The notes under the pieces are model-generated. The model searched no databases. It was not told where the DNA came from and was given only the letters and a program-made list of their open reading frames with translations. Of a stretch of DNA of 64,000 nt, positions 55,560 to 62,851 are shown piece after piece. The DNA lies in contig JAHXHS010000020.1 of the NCBI GenBank assembly GCA_025656455.1, positions 22,822 to 86,821 on the forward strand, written 5' to 3'. Each line of letters starts with the position of its first letter. Position 1 is the stretch's first letter. The position numbers and the translations under genes were made by a program. The DNA is from Candidatus Thiodiazotropha sp. (ex Epidulcina cf. delphinae). Its GTDB lineage: Bacteria; Pseudomonadota; Gammaproteobacteria; Chromatiales; Chromatiaceae.

Positions 55560-56096
55560 TTATGTAAATTGGGGTGGGTGTTCGTTTTGTACTGTCCGGT
55601 AGGCGTACCCTCTACGGCGTATCTCAGTGGTGAAGCGTACCAGGAGGTCATGATGAGATGTCCGAACCTTGCTGAGCGGACCATCACCTTTACGTTCCTT
55701 GATATAGCTCATCTCCTCAGGCGTCAGCTGCCTTGCAGTGGTCGGGTGGTCAATTTCAAGCTGTTTGGCTGAATCGAACCAATAGTCCCAGTTAACATCC
55801 TGACACGCCTGTGTCTTGAGTAAGTCACAATAGAGAATCCGTATAGCATCAATACATTGATGGAATTGCCAGCCGGCGAGATGGTTTTGGCGGCTTATCA
55901 TCTCGAAATACTGGTCAATATCAGAGCCTGAAAGCCCCTTGATTTTGTGGCCATTTTGCGTCTTAATGAACGCCTCGACACGTTTTGCATGCCAGCGCCC
56001 CTGCTTCTCAGGAATGGGTGCATTAATTAGACATTTCAGGTAGTTATCAAAGAAGCGAGAGGCAGGGTCAGGGGCGATAGATGAAGTATCAGACAT
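55560..56096 (-). pseudogene. intI: integron integrase, truncated after N-terminal extension
   Basis: 178 residues from the ATG at 56096. 'FFDNYLKCLINAPIPEKQGRWHAKRVEAFI', 'GWQFHQCIDAIRILYCDLL', 'VNWDYWFDSAKQLEIDHPTTARQ' and 'VRTSHHDLLVRFTTEIRRRGYAYRT' follow the N-terminal extension of gammaproteobacterial integron integrases up to the first residues of the SAM-like DNA-binding domain. The frame then turns into 'VQNEHPPQFT' and ends; the catalytic tyrosine-recombinase domain is absent. The 5' end, with the upstream region, is duplicated at 57841-58111. The direction, divergent from the cassettes, is as in intact integrons. Confidence 0.78.
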
Positions 56097-56184
56097 ATAA
56101 ACCTTCCATGTTATCAATACGGGCATCCAGCCCGAATGGTGATGTAGCTTGAATAATACTATGCCGAATCGCTCAATCGCACAA

Positions 56185-56227
56185 TAGGCCGCTTACACAC
56201 TATTACCAATACTGCGTAAGCGGCCTA
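56185..56227. promoter_or_regulatory. attI-like hairpin upstream of the first cassette
   Basis: TAGGCCGCTTAC (56185-56196) and its complement GTAAGCGGCCTA (56216-56227) form a 12-bp stem around 19 bases. It is directly followed by the core GTTATGCC at 56235-56242, where the first cassette joins. The same hairpin with one change recurs at 58062-58104 before the second cassette group. It lies between intI and the cassettes, the position of attI and the cassette promoter. Confidence 0.65.
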
Positions 56228-56253
56228 ATATACTGTTATGCCCTAAAGGAATC

Positions 56254-57060
56254 ATGAGCACAGAATCATTTTCAAAACGTCATGGCTACAATCAACCATC
56301 ACAGGTTGAGATTGCTGTGCGCCAGGATGCACCTCATGAATTCAGAGGTGTAATAATCAACATGGCGTATGAGTGTGGATTCAGCCCAAGTGCACTACGC
56401 TCGGTAATATGCAAGACTCTTAGAAAAAGAGCCGACAGAAACAATTGGTCAGAGTATCCAAATATTGATGATGAAAACCACTATCTAATTGATGGTTGTC
56501 AATGGTACAAGGTCTATGACATTGCGGAGGCTATTTATAAGAAAATGGAAGAAACGCCATTTTCACATGAGCCAGAAATATTTGGAAATGACTTGAATGA
56601 GTATTTTATAGAGTCAGGAATTGGCTGGAAACTTACTGAAGGATTAATCGAGTCAAGAGGTTCAGAGGGGTATGAAAATATAATAAAAGCAACAGCAAAT
56701 GCTCTTGCTGAATCAGGCAGAAATACGGCTAGAAATGAATTACATGAAGCAGTCTCTGATCTTTCACGCCGCCCAAATCCAGATATTACAGGAGCCATTC
56801 AGCACTCCATGGCATCTTTAGAGTGTGTTGCAAGAGAAACGTGTGGCGATCCTAAAGCCACACTTGGAGAAATCCTCAGTCGGCATAAAGATCTAATACC
56901 ATCACCTTTAGACCAGGCAATAAGTAAAGCATGGGGATATGCATCTGAAAATGCTCGTCATATCAGGGAGGGGCGGGAACCATCATATGGTGAAGCAGAA
57001 CTAATAGTGGGTATTTGTGCATCAGTTAGCACATACCTTTCAGGCAAAGAAAAGGCATAA
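56254..57060 (+). CDS. AbiJ-like abortive infection protein, integron cassette
   Basis: 268 residues. The N-terminal part 'FSKRHGYNQPSQVEIAVRQDAPHEFRGVIINMAYECGFSPSALRSVI' and 'NNWSEYPNIDDENHYLIDGCQWYKVYDIAEAIYKKM' is the AbiJ N-terminal domain type 4. The C-terminal part ('LHEAVSDLSRRPNPDITGAIQHSMASLECVARE..') resembles the Abi/HEPN-like C-terminal region with 'RRPNPDITGAIQHSMASLE'. The gene fills a 854-bp cassette (56236-57089) with its stop codon in the attC left core, the usual cassette design. It is AT-richer than the core genome. It is probably an anti-phage gene. Confidence 0.8.
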   Translation: MSTESFSKRHGYNQPSQVEIAVRQDAPHEFRGVIINMAYECGFSPSALRSVICKTLRKRADRNNWSEYPNIDDENHYLIDGCQWYKVYDIAEAIYKKMEETPFSHEPEIFGNDLNEYFIESGIGWKLTEGLIESRGSEGYENIIKATANALAESGRNTARNELHEAVSDLSRRPNPDITGAIQHSMASLECVARETCGDPKATLGEILSRHKDLIPSPLDQAISKAWGYASENARHIREGREPSYGEAELIVGICASVSTYLSGKEKA

Positions 57061-57096
57061 TGATCACATGCTGTCAGTGACGTGTGGCGTTATGCC
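57054..57096. other. short attC site of the AbiJ cassette
   Basis: Left core GGCATAA (57054-57060) and right core GTTATGCC (57089-57096) are complementary, with a partly self-complementary middle (CACATGC / GACGTGTG). The left core is also complementary to the cassette's own first bases at 56235-56242, exactly as expected for a circularisable integron cassette. At 43 bp it is at the short limit for attC. Confidence 0.65.
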
Positions 57097-57108
57097 AGTA
57101 AATAAAGC

Positions 57109-57133
57109 GCAGGCACCAAGTACTGGAGCCTGC
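57109..57133 (-). terminator. hairpin after the SymE-like gene
   Basis: GCAGGC-N13-GCCTGC with further pairing in the loop, at 57109-57133. On the minus strand it follows the SymE-like stop codon by about 25 bp and is followed by GCTTTATTT. It would end the minus-strand transcript. Confidence 0.5.
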
Positions 57134-57158
57134 TTAAAAAAAGAAAATGTAGTTAAAG

Positions 57159-57353
57159 TTATGTGCTTGGAGTAATGATTAATTGATTTTGAGTAACCTG
57201 TACACAAAGGGGAAGCCCAATGACAAAACCAGATTCTTCAAGCCATGTTCCTTTAAGTAAAATAAAAGGAATTTTAGGGTTGCCACCATTAGGTTTAGCT
57301 TTTAGTGAATAGTCTCGGTGCCCTTGTCGAACAATAAGTGAACGTGTATTCAT
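57159..57353 (-). CDS. SymE-like toxin, reversed integron cassette
   Basis: 64 residues from the ATG at 57353. 'PKIPFILLKGTWLEESGFVIGLPLCVQVTQNQLIIT' matches the SymE pattern (LxGxWLxxAGFxxGxxVxVxVxxGxLVI). SymE is an SOS-related toxin related to AbrB folds, normally controlled by an antisense RNA. The gene lies inside a cassette (57090-57708) but points against the cassette direction, so it must have its own promoter. A long structured leader (about 57370-57600) precedes it. This is typical of toxin-antitoxin cassettes that stabilise integrons. Confidence 0.72.
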   Translation of the reverse strand: MNTRSLIVRQGHRDYSLKAKPNGGNPKIPFILLKGTWLEESGFVIGLPLCVQVTQNQLIITPST

Positions 57354-57608
57354 GATTGATTCCTTGTGCAAAAAAAGAATACCGCCACATCAAGGTTCCA
57401 ATCTTGGGGTGGCGGGCCATACAGGGTTGGAACTACCGCGCACAAGGAACGGCCACCCGAAGGTGCCCTGTACAGCCCACCATAGTGGTTTGGCCGCAAA
57501 AAAAGACGCGGAGCGTCTTTATGGCCCTTGTGCATTGCGGGGTTCCAATCCCGGCCTGATTTTTATCAGACTCAATCACTGTAATTCAACGAGTTGGTTC
57601 TGTCAACA
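57354..57608 (-). other. structured leader or antisense RNA region before the SymE-like gene
   Basis: This 255-bp non-coding part of the cassette contains several complementary blocks: GGTTCCAATCTTGG with GGGTTGGAAC, GGTTCCAATCCCGG, GGCGGGCCAT, and an AAAGACGC-GGA-GCGTCTTT hairpin with flanking A and T runs at about 57501-57522. Two long open frames over it are not convincing. The SymR-type antisense control of SymE or a C4-like regulatory RNA are possible readings. I cannot decide between them. Confidence 0.35.
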
Positions 57609-57622
57609 CAGTGCCAAAATAT

Positions 57623-57714
57623 GGCATAACACGGCGCTGCACCTGACTGCCCAAAGCGGCGCCGCTCGTACCTCGCTCTGCCACTTTGGGCAGCCGGTGA
57701 GCTAGGCGTTAGGT
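57623..57714. other. attC site of the SymE cassette
   Basis: A 92-bp attC: left core GGCATAAC (57623-57630), right core GTTAGGT (57708-57714, matching GTTRRRY), and inner arms CTGCCCAAAG / CTTTGGGCAG that pair strongly. The left core is perfectly complementary to the cassette's own start GTTATGCC at 57089-57096. It looks intact and is followed by the start of another cassette. Confidence 0.82.
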
Positions 57715-57721
57715 TTAAAAG

Positions 57722-57814
57722 ATGAAACTAGTCGCATTCGATGAGTCTGGAAACACCGGCGCTGATCTTCTCAATGAGCAGCAACGTGTTTTTGTCCTTG
57801 CTTCGAGCGACTAA
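57722..57814 (+). pseudogene. DUF3800 protein, first 30 residues only
   Basis: ATG 57722, directly after an attC core, reads 'MKLVAFDESGNTGADLLNEQQRVFVLAS', the start of DUF3800 proteins (DESGNTG, predicted nuclease-like). The frame stops at 57812-57814, close to where a duplicated integrase segment begins. The cassette was therefore cut by the duplication event. DUF3800 genes are often found in defence and mobile regions. Confidence 0.65.
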
Positions 57815-57840
57815 AATACAGGGACACTCAACGTTTCATA

Positions 57841-58111
57841 TTAATGAACGCCTCGATACGTTTTACATACCAGCGCCTCTGCTTCTCAGGAATGGATGCA
57901 TTAATTAGACATTTCAGGTAGTTATCAAAGAAGCGAGAGACAGGGTCAGGGACGATAGATGAAGTATCAGACATATAAACCTTCCATGTTATCAATACGG
58001 GCATCTTGCCCGAATGGTGATGTAGCTTGAATAATACTATGCCGAATCGCTCAATCGCACAATAGGCCGCTTACACACTATTACCAATACTGCGTAAACG
58101 GCCTAATATAC
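57841..58111 (-). pseudogene. duplicated 5' end of intI plus attI-like region
   Basis: This 271-bp segment is nearly identical to 55963-56234. It encodes, on the minus strand, the first 45 or so residues of the integrase ('MSDTSSIVPDPVSRFFDNYLKCLINASIPEKQ..') and then ends at a stop codon. It also carries the intergenic hairpin and promoter-like region. The match ends at the base where the cassette joins, GTTATGCC in copy 1 and TTAGGGC in copy 2. The segment thus supplies a second attI-like site and possibly a second cassette promoter for the gene at 58129. Confidence 0.8.
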
Positions 58112-58128
58112 TTTAGGGCTAAATAATC

Positions 58129-58806
58129 GTGAACAAAGAAGACGATTTTCTACTTCAGCTTGCAAAATCCATCCAAGCATGGCTTTGGGTTGAGTCTGAT
58201 TTATATGCTCTATATGCGATGCTAATGAAAGGTGCGAACTCGCACCTCGTATCTGTAACATTCAACAATATCCAAAGTGTCGACGCCAAGCTACAGCTAC
58301 TGAATTCTTGTTTTTCCTTGGTGTTTGCTCGTGATAGTGAAGACTTGAAAGAATGGAAGAAGCTATTCCGTAAGATCGAGAAATTAAACAAAAAAAGAAA
58401 TAAGATCGTTCATGAGCCCGTTTCAATATTCCACTCAAAAGGTACGCAAACGATATCCCTTGGCCCATCCCATATGAATGCAATGGCGCTTGTTAAAGGA
58501 CAAACAACACACAAGGGCGGCTCAGTAGTCTCTGCTGAGTATGATCCGAGGGAAGCGAAATTACTCAAAGATCACAAAATGGATTTTAAAGCGTTGGCTT
58601 CTTTAGAGCGCACCTTTAAGGATGCTTCTTCTGAATTACGAGTATTCAGAGAAAAGGTTTCGCCTATAGTGACCAAAATAACTGAGACATCCACCCAAAT
58701 TGACAAACGACCCAAAATAACTGAGACATCCACCCAAATTGACAAACGACAGACCATCCCCCATGTAGCTCTCCTAGCCGAGCACAAGAAGCGTGATTTT
58801 GAGTAG
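58129..58806 (+). CDS. possible HEPN-domain protein next to duplicated attI
   Basis: 225 residues. The helical N terminus 'SIQAWLWVESDLYALYAMLM' and 'LNKKRNKIVHEP' (R-x4-H, the HEPN ribonuclease pattern) point to a HEPN-type domain, as in many defence and toxin proteins. The C terminus contains a 13-residue tandem repeat (KITETSTQIDKRP and KITETSTQIDKRQ). The stretch from there on is duplicated as DNA at 58967-59205 near the transposase. It starts GTG 58129 (18 bp after the attI-like site), so it was probably captured as a cassette. AT-rich relative to the core genes. Function is inferred only. Confidence 0.55.
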   Translation: MNKEDDFLLQLAKSIQAWLWVESDLYALYAMLMKGANSHLVSVTFNNIQSVDAKLQLLNSCFSLVFARDSEDLKEWKKLFRKIEKLNKKRNKIVHEPVSIFHSKGTQTISLGPSHMNAMALVKGQTTHKGGSVVSAEYDPREAKLLKDHKMDFKALASLERTFKDASSELRVFREKVSPIVTKITETSTQIDKRPKITETSTQIDKRQTIPHVALLAEHKKRDFE

Positions 58807-59205
58807 GCTTGAAGAAAATATGAGCGGAGATGTGGTTTTTTTTCGAGGAACCAGTAATTGCGGACACGCGCATCGCTCAGCCTGTGCTGATCAACACGCT
58901 CTGGTTCTTTTAATACGTTATTGGCTTATGTGAGCAATCGCCGACAAGCGGCAACGAATAACCAAGAAAATAACTGAGACATCCACCCAAATTGACAAAC
59001 GACAGACCATCCCCCATGTAGCTCTCCTAGCCGAGCACAAGAAGCGTGATTTTGAGTAGGCGTGAAGAAAATATGAGCGGAGATGCAGTTTTTTTCGAGG
59101 AATCAGTAATTGCGGACACGCGCATCGCTCAGCCTGCGCTGATCAACACGCTCTGGTTCTTTTAATACGTTATTGGCTTATGTGAGCAATTGCCGACAAG
59201 CGGCA
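58714..59205. repeat. 240-bp tandem duplication at the transposase end
   Basis: Segment 58714-58954 is repeated at 58967-59205 with few changes, offset 253 bp. Both copies start with AAAATAACTGAGACATCC and end in TTATGTGAGCAATYGCCGAC. The second copy includes the last codons of the Y1 transposase gene (stop at 59178). The first copy covers the 3' end of the HEPN-like gene. A further short copy of the first 39 bp precedes it at 58674. The region 58807-59177 otherwise has no gene. Confidence 0.8.
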
Positions 59206-60173
59206 AGATTGGGCGTTCGCCGATAGCCCAATGTCTGACAGGCTGCCTTGAGCGTATAGGCCGTACCCACCAGCCCTTTGAACTTGCTCTCGAAATGCTG
59301 GGTCATGTAGAGCCAATGCTTGGGATCGATCTGTAGTCGCTCAAGGACAGGGGGTTGATCTTTGGGGATATGACCGCGTTTGTTTTCCAAGATTGCTCGC
59401 CCAGTCCAATCGACCAGCTCAAGATAATCGATGAGGCGGAACGGTAACCCCTTGGGCATATCCGCACGCGGATTGCCGACAAACGGGAGCAGGTGTGCGG
59501 GTTGTGCTGCCTGGCCTTTTGATCTGGCTGCCCGTTTCATCTGTTCAGACCGCTCAGCGATGGCGGTGTACTCGGATTGCTCCGGCGTTTTCGCCAGCCC
59601 GGCCCTGACCGGATTGAGATCGACATAGGCCATGCAGGCAGCCAGGGCCTTCTCATCCAATAACGCCTGGGACTTGAACCGCCCCTCCCAGAATCGACCT
59701 GTACAGCCGTCCTCACGATTGGCTTCACGCGCAATCGACTCATTGAGACAGCGCATGAACCAGCTGATATTCATCAAACGGGATCGCCAGAGCGCGACTT
59801 GTTCGTCCAGGACTTGCTGCTCTGCCGGTGACAGGGATTCACCGTTGAGATAACGCTGAGAGAAAAACGTGCCTTTGTAAAGGCGGTGCCACCGTTCGAC
59901 GACCTCCCGCGCGCCCCATCCTTCAGCTGTTTCCTGATCGATAAAGAGGACAAGATGAAAATGGTTCGACAGCACGGAATAGCTACAGAGGTCGATAGCG
60001 AAGATCCCGACCAGTTCAAAAAGCTTATCTTGAATCCATTGGCGGCGATGCTCGAAACTTCGCCCGGTCAGCGGGTCCTCACCACAAAGCCAAGCACGCC
60101 GGACGCAGCGGGAGACACAGTGGTAATACGGAGTGGCTTCGAGAGAGATCAGGGCTTTGCGAGGCTTTGGCAT
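59178..60173 (-). CDS. HUH (Y1) transposase, IS200/REP-associated type
   Basis: 331 residues. 'YYHCVSRCVRRAWLC' begins the Y1 domain, 'SNHFHLVLFI' is the HUH metal motif, 'MRCLNESIAREANREDGCTGRFWEGRFKSQALLDEKALAACMAYVDLNPVRAGL' is the typical core, including the conserved 'GRFWEGRF' and the likely catalytic Tyr in 'AYVDLNP'. It belongs to the REP-associated (RAYT-like) single-domain transposases. Such enzymes may be responsible for dispersing palindromic repeats of the kind seen here. The C terminus contains basic helices. It appears intact. Confidence 0.88.
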   Translation of the reverse strand: MPKPRKALISLEATPYYHCVSRCVRRAWLCGEDPLTGRSFEHRRQWIQDKLFELVGIFAIDLCSYSVLSNHFHLVLFIDQETAEGWGAREVVERWHRLYKGTFFSQRYLNGESLSPAEQQVLDEQVALWRSRLMNISWFMRCLNESIAREANREDGCTGRFWEGRFKSQALLDEKALAACMAYVDLNPVRAGLAKTPEQSEYTAIAERSEQMKRAARSKGQAAQPAHLLPFVGNPRADMPKGLPFRLIDYLELVDWTGRAILENKRGHIPKDQPPVLERLQIDPKHWLYMTQHFESKFKGLVGTAYTLKAACQTLGYRRTPNLAACRQLLT

Positions 60174-60262
60174 GATATCGCTCCTTGATATCGGGTGATG
60201 AGGATGACTGGCAGGTTGCCATAATCGTGATAAGATGGCAATGGTTTGGGTGGGTGTCTGCG

Positions 60263-60625
60263 TTATTGGCGATTCCTTTCTGCGTTATTCCTTGGCAGCG
60301 TTATTCTGGTCTGCGTTATTCCGTCCATCCAGATGAAGTGCGGCTGCCACTGCTGAAATAGGGCGACGGCCTGCTCGCCGTTTTCCGCCTCGCGGATTTC
60401 GAAGCCCGCCTGTTGCAGCAGGCTGGTCAGCAGCAACCGATTCTCGGGGTTGTCTTCCACCACCAGGATGCGCCAAGTGGGTTGGCCGGGTTCCAGGCCC
60501 AGCACCGCCGGCCTGGCCACCTCGACGCCCATGGCCACGGCGGCCTCCGCCAGGGCCGCCGGCAACTCAACCCGGAACAGCGGGCCCTTGCCGATGGTGC
60601 TTTCCACGCTGATATCGCCACACAA
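60263..60625 (-). pseudogene. fragment of hybrid histidine kinase/response regulator
   Basis: 'LCGDISVESTIGKGPLFRVELP' is the end of a histidine-kinase ATPase domain (G2-G3 region), then a linker, then 'WRILVVEDNPENRLLLTSLLQQAGFEIREAENGEQAVALFQQWQPHFIWMDG', the start of a receiver domain up to the phosphoacceptor Asp. The following residues 'ITQTRITLPRNNAERNRQ' are unrelated. Both ends of the gene are missing, so it is a relic. Downstream, short direct repeats of TGCGTTATTCC (60258-60330) accompany the break. Confidence 0.75.
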
Positions 60626-60699
60626 TTCGTCTAATTAATGGGTGATTGGGATGAGTGTCTGGATTATTTTACACAACACCAGCTTGGTTGCGGATGAAA

Positions 60700-60758
60700 G
60701 GTGCGGCAGGGCCACACCCTACGGGTTTAGCCAGTGTAGGGTGTGGCCCTGCCGCACC
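60700..60758. repeat. inverted pair of the GTAGGGTGTGGCCC palindrome
   Basis: Two 23-bp copies at 60700-60722 and 60736-60758 in opposite orientation with a 13-bp spacer. Both copies carry A/T changes at the same symmetric position, so the pair kept complementarity. It lies 46 bp beyond the sodN stop codon and could stabilise that transcript. Confidence 0.75.
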
Positions 60759-60804
60759 ATCACACTTGACTGGCTGGGGCCTCATATGGGGTAAGCGGTT
60801 TTCT

Positions 60805-61272
60805 TTAGTGCTTATGTTCAGGATAGTAATGAGACAAAGCCACAATACTTTCATTTAAGCCTTTCACATAGTCCATATCAGCATTCTGCTTAGCTTTCAT
60901 TGCCGCGATGATTACTGTATGGTGTTTTACCAAACGTTCGGCATAGCTATTTTGCTTCGGTTTGACTCTCTGTGTCAGAAAGTAGTCACTGATAGTGGAA
61001 ATAATATTTTGAGCATGTTTTTCTTTATTCATTACCCAACGAACTAATTGGTTTTGAGATTGCGCATCGAGCTTGCCCGACAACTCTGTAATCAACTTGA
61101 CTGATTTTTTTATGGTGGCGACATCTTCAAGCATCGATTGAACGCGGGCGTGATCATCATATATACCACAAGGGATCTGGCAGTGGGCATGTGTTGATTG
61201 CGGTAATACGAGAATGGATCCCGTTACAGCAAAGGCAATAAAAAAAAGCGTGGTCTTTATCTGTTTCATCAT
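60805..61272 (-). CDS. sodN: nickel superoxide dismutase with Sec signal peptide
   Basis: 155 residues. After a signal peptide (residues 1-29, ending QSTHA) the mature protein would begin 'HCQIPCGIYDD', the nickel hook (His1, Cys2, Cys6) of Ni-SOD. 'VRWVMNKEKHAQNIISTISDYFLTQRVK' is the conserved helical body. Ni-SOD needs a free N-terminal His; usually a short propeptide is cut by SodX. Here signal peptidase cleavage after Ala29 would expose His1 directly, and no sodX gene is seen next to it. The third residue is Gln instead of the more common Asp. It would act in the periplasm on superoxide. Confidence 0.88.
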   Translation of the reverse strand: MMKQIKTTLFFIAFAVTGSILVLPQSTHAHCQIPCGIYDDHARVQSMLEDVATIKKSVKLITELSGKLDAQSQNQLVRWVMNKEKHAQNIISTISDYFLTQRVKPKQNSYAERLVKHHTVIIAAMKAKQNADMDYVKGLNESIVALSHYYPEHKH

Positions 61273-61351
61273 CGTTTCCTTTGTCGATTAAGTTAGACAA
61301 AAATGGCCCCCAATTTTTGGGCTGCTGCTTAAGTGTATTCTGCTTTAAGGG

Positions 61352-61487
61352 TTATGCTGCTTCCGGCAGCATGGCTTCTCCACAATAGGCTCGATCTAGA
61401 GTTTTACCCAAACTCCGATGTTTACGCTCGGCATTGTAGAACTTCAAATAGTCTCCAATTCCGCACCAATCCCGCGCAAGGGGGTTA
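61352..61487 (-). pseudogene. IS3-family transposase, C-terminal fragment
   Basis: The minus strand reads 'LARDWCGIGDYLKFYNAERKHRSLGKTLDRAYCGEAMLPEAA' and stops at 61352-61354. This is the end of an IS3-family OrfB integrase core ('YNxxRxHxSLGxxTP'-like). The rest is missing because the next element, a Y1 transposase gene, begins directly beyond 61490. It is a relic of an earlier insertion sequence. Confidence 0.75.
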
Positions 61488-61493
61488 GTTCTC

Positions 61494-62333
61494 TCATAAT
61501 AGCATTCCACCTCGCACAATCCGTCCCACCGTCGCTAAATGGATGCTGAAATGTTCCGCTATCTCACGATAGCTGTAGGCTCCGGTAGCGTACGCAGCCA
61601 TGATAGCGGCATTGCGTTCGCTGTGTTGCGCAGCTATGGCCGCGAGTGATGGTGGCGGAGGCCTTCGCTGCACCTGGGGAACAGATAAGGCATCGCCTTC
61701 AACCTGCACTTTGGCCTGCATCTTCTCTACAAATCTCTCGTCGCCTAAATAGATCTGCTGACGCAGTCCCTCCCAAATATCCTGTCCAACACCGTCTAGA
61801 ACAAATTGCCGATAACGATGACGGGCTGCCTTGCGAACCGACCCGAACTGACTCAGCAGGCCTTCCATCGTCAACCACTTCGGTACCGGTGCCGCTCCCA
61901 ACATCGCCTGATAGCTGCTCCATTGCCACTGTTCCGGAGAGCCCACCATCCCTGCCCGTACCGGATTAAGAACAACGTAACGGCTCAGCTCCAGAAGGTA
62001 GGCATCCTTGTCCACCAGAATTCCCTTGAATCGACCTTGCAACAGATGCCCATTCCGATTATGGCGTCGGTTTGATGCTTGGGTGTAAACGCCATTCAAC
62101 TGCCGCATTCCCTGCGAAAGATTCCCCTCTACCGTCTCGATCACCAGGTGATAATGATTCGTCATGAGGCAGAAGGCATGACAGATCCAATTGTAGCGTT
62201 TTACTACCTCCGCCAACACCTTCAGAAATGCCTCTCGATCCTCGTCATCCTCGTAAATCGCTTCTCGACGATCACCTCGAGAGGTGAGGTGGTATAAGGC
62301 ACCAGCAAACTCAATACGTAACGGTCTGGCCAT
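61494..62333 (-). CDS. HUH (Y1) transposase with C-terminal helix-turn-helix
   Basis: 279 residues. 'ARPLRIEFAGALYHLTSRGDRREAIYEDDEDREAFL' begins the Y1 fold. 'MTNHYHLVIET' is the HUH motif, 'GHLLQGRFKGILVDKDAYLLELSRYVVLNPVRAGMV' contains the catalytic Tyr region, and 'ATGAYSYREIAEHFSIHLATVGRIVRGG' is a C-terminal DNA-binding helix-turn-helix. This is the large REP-associated transposase type. Differs from the 59178-60173 enzyme in size and end. It appears intact and may act on dispersed palindromes. Confidence 0.9.
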   Translation of the reverse strand: MARPLRIEFAGALYHLTSRGDRREAIYEDDEDREAFLKVLAEVVKRYNWICHAFCLMTNHYHLVIETVEGNLSQGMRQLNGVYTQASNRRHNRNGHLLQGRFKGILVDKDAYLLELSRYVVLNPVRAGMVGSPEQWQWSSYQAMLGAAPVPKWLTMEGLLSQFGSVRKAARHRYRQFVLDGVGQDIWEGLRQQIYLGDERFVEKMQAKVQVEGDALSVPQVQRRPPPPSLAAIAAQHSERNAAIMAAYATGAYSYREIAEHFSIHLATVGRIVRGGMLL

Positions 62334-62387
62334 GCTTCAAGCCTAGTCCATCATGCCCAAGAACTGACCCCCTTTTGGGCTGTGGCC

Positions 62388-62456
62388 CTAGCCAACAAGC
62401 TGGCGCGGATTGCCTGGGCCGTGTTGGCAACCAAGCAACCTTATCAGGCGATATGA
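62388..62456 (+). pseudogene. IS110/IS1111-type transposase, last 22 codons
   Basis: The plus strand reads 'LANKLARIAWAVLATKQPYQAI' and stops. This ending (NKxARIxWAxL) is typical of IS110/IS1111 transposases. The remainder of the gene is missing, cut by the neighbouring Y1 element. Confidence 0.65.
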
Positions 62457-62581
62457 AAAACTGATTGAGCAACTCAATGTTCAAATGACAGGAGCCATCC
62501 CCAATACGGTGATACAGCAGTGATGAAACAATAACGGTTTACCCCTATCAGAGCCTGAGACCGGACAGCGGTCATCAAGAC

Positions 62582-62851
62582 CTAGTGTGGTGTAACGTAT
62601 AAACTGTACCAATCAGCGAGGCGCTAAGCCGTTAGCTGCTAGGCGCGTTGCGCCGGGAATGGCGCGCCCTTTCCAAGCAACGCAACAACGCAGATGACGG
62701 CTTAGCGTCTCGCCCGAAGGGAGGCCCGTCAATGCCTCAATCCTGCGTTGCAGCGCTTAACAAGGGCGCTGCCATTGTCTGCGCGCTGCGCCTGGTCTTG
62801 AGGCATTGACGGGCCTCTGATTGGTACAGTTTATACGTTACACCACACTAG
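62582..62851. mobile_element. CTAG-ended palindromic element, family A copy 2
   Basis: A 270-bp element with the same 35-bp ends as the element at 6243-6461 (CTAGTGTGGTGTAACG...). The interior is related but inverted relative to copy 1 and about 50 bp longer, with additional complementary blocks (GCGCTTAACAAGGGCGCTG). No coding capacity. CTAG at both borders (62582-62585 and 62848-62851). The surrounding 62457-63161 stretch has no recognisable gene. Confidence 0.85.

Noticed and set aside
57400..57560. A tRNA-like gene, because of GGTTCCAATC words resembling a T loop
   Set aside because: No acceptor stem, D arm and anticodon arm can be arranged around these words. They are better explained as complementary blocks of a regulatory leader.
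60655..60858. Small open frames over the 60700-60758 repeat pair
   Set aside because: They are translations of the dispersed palindrome on both strands and have no independent support.
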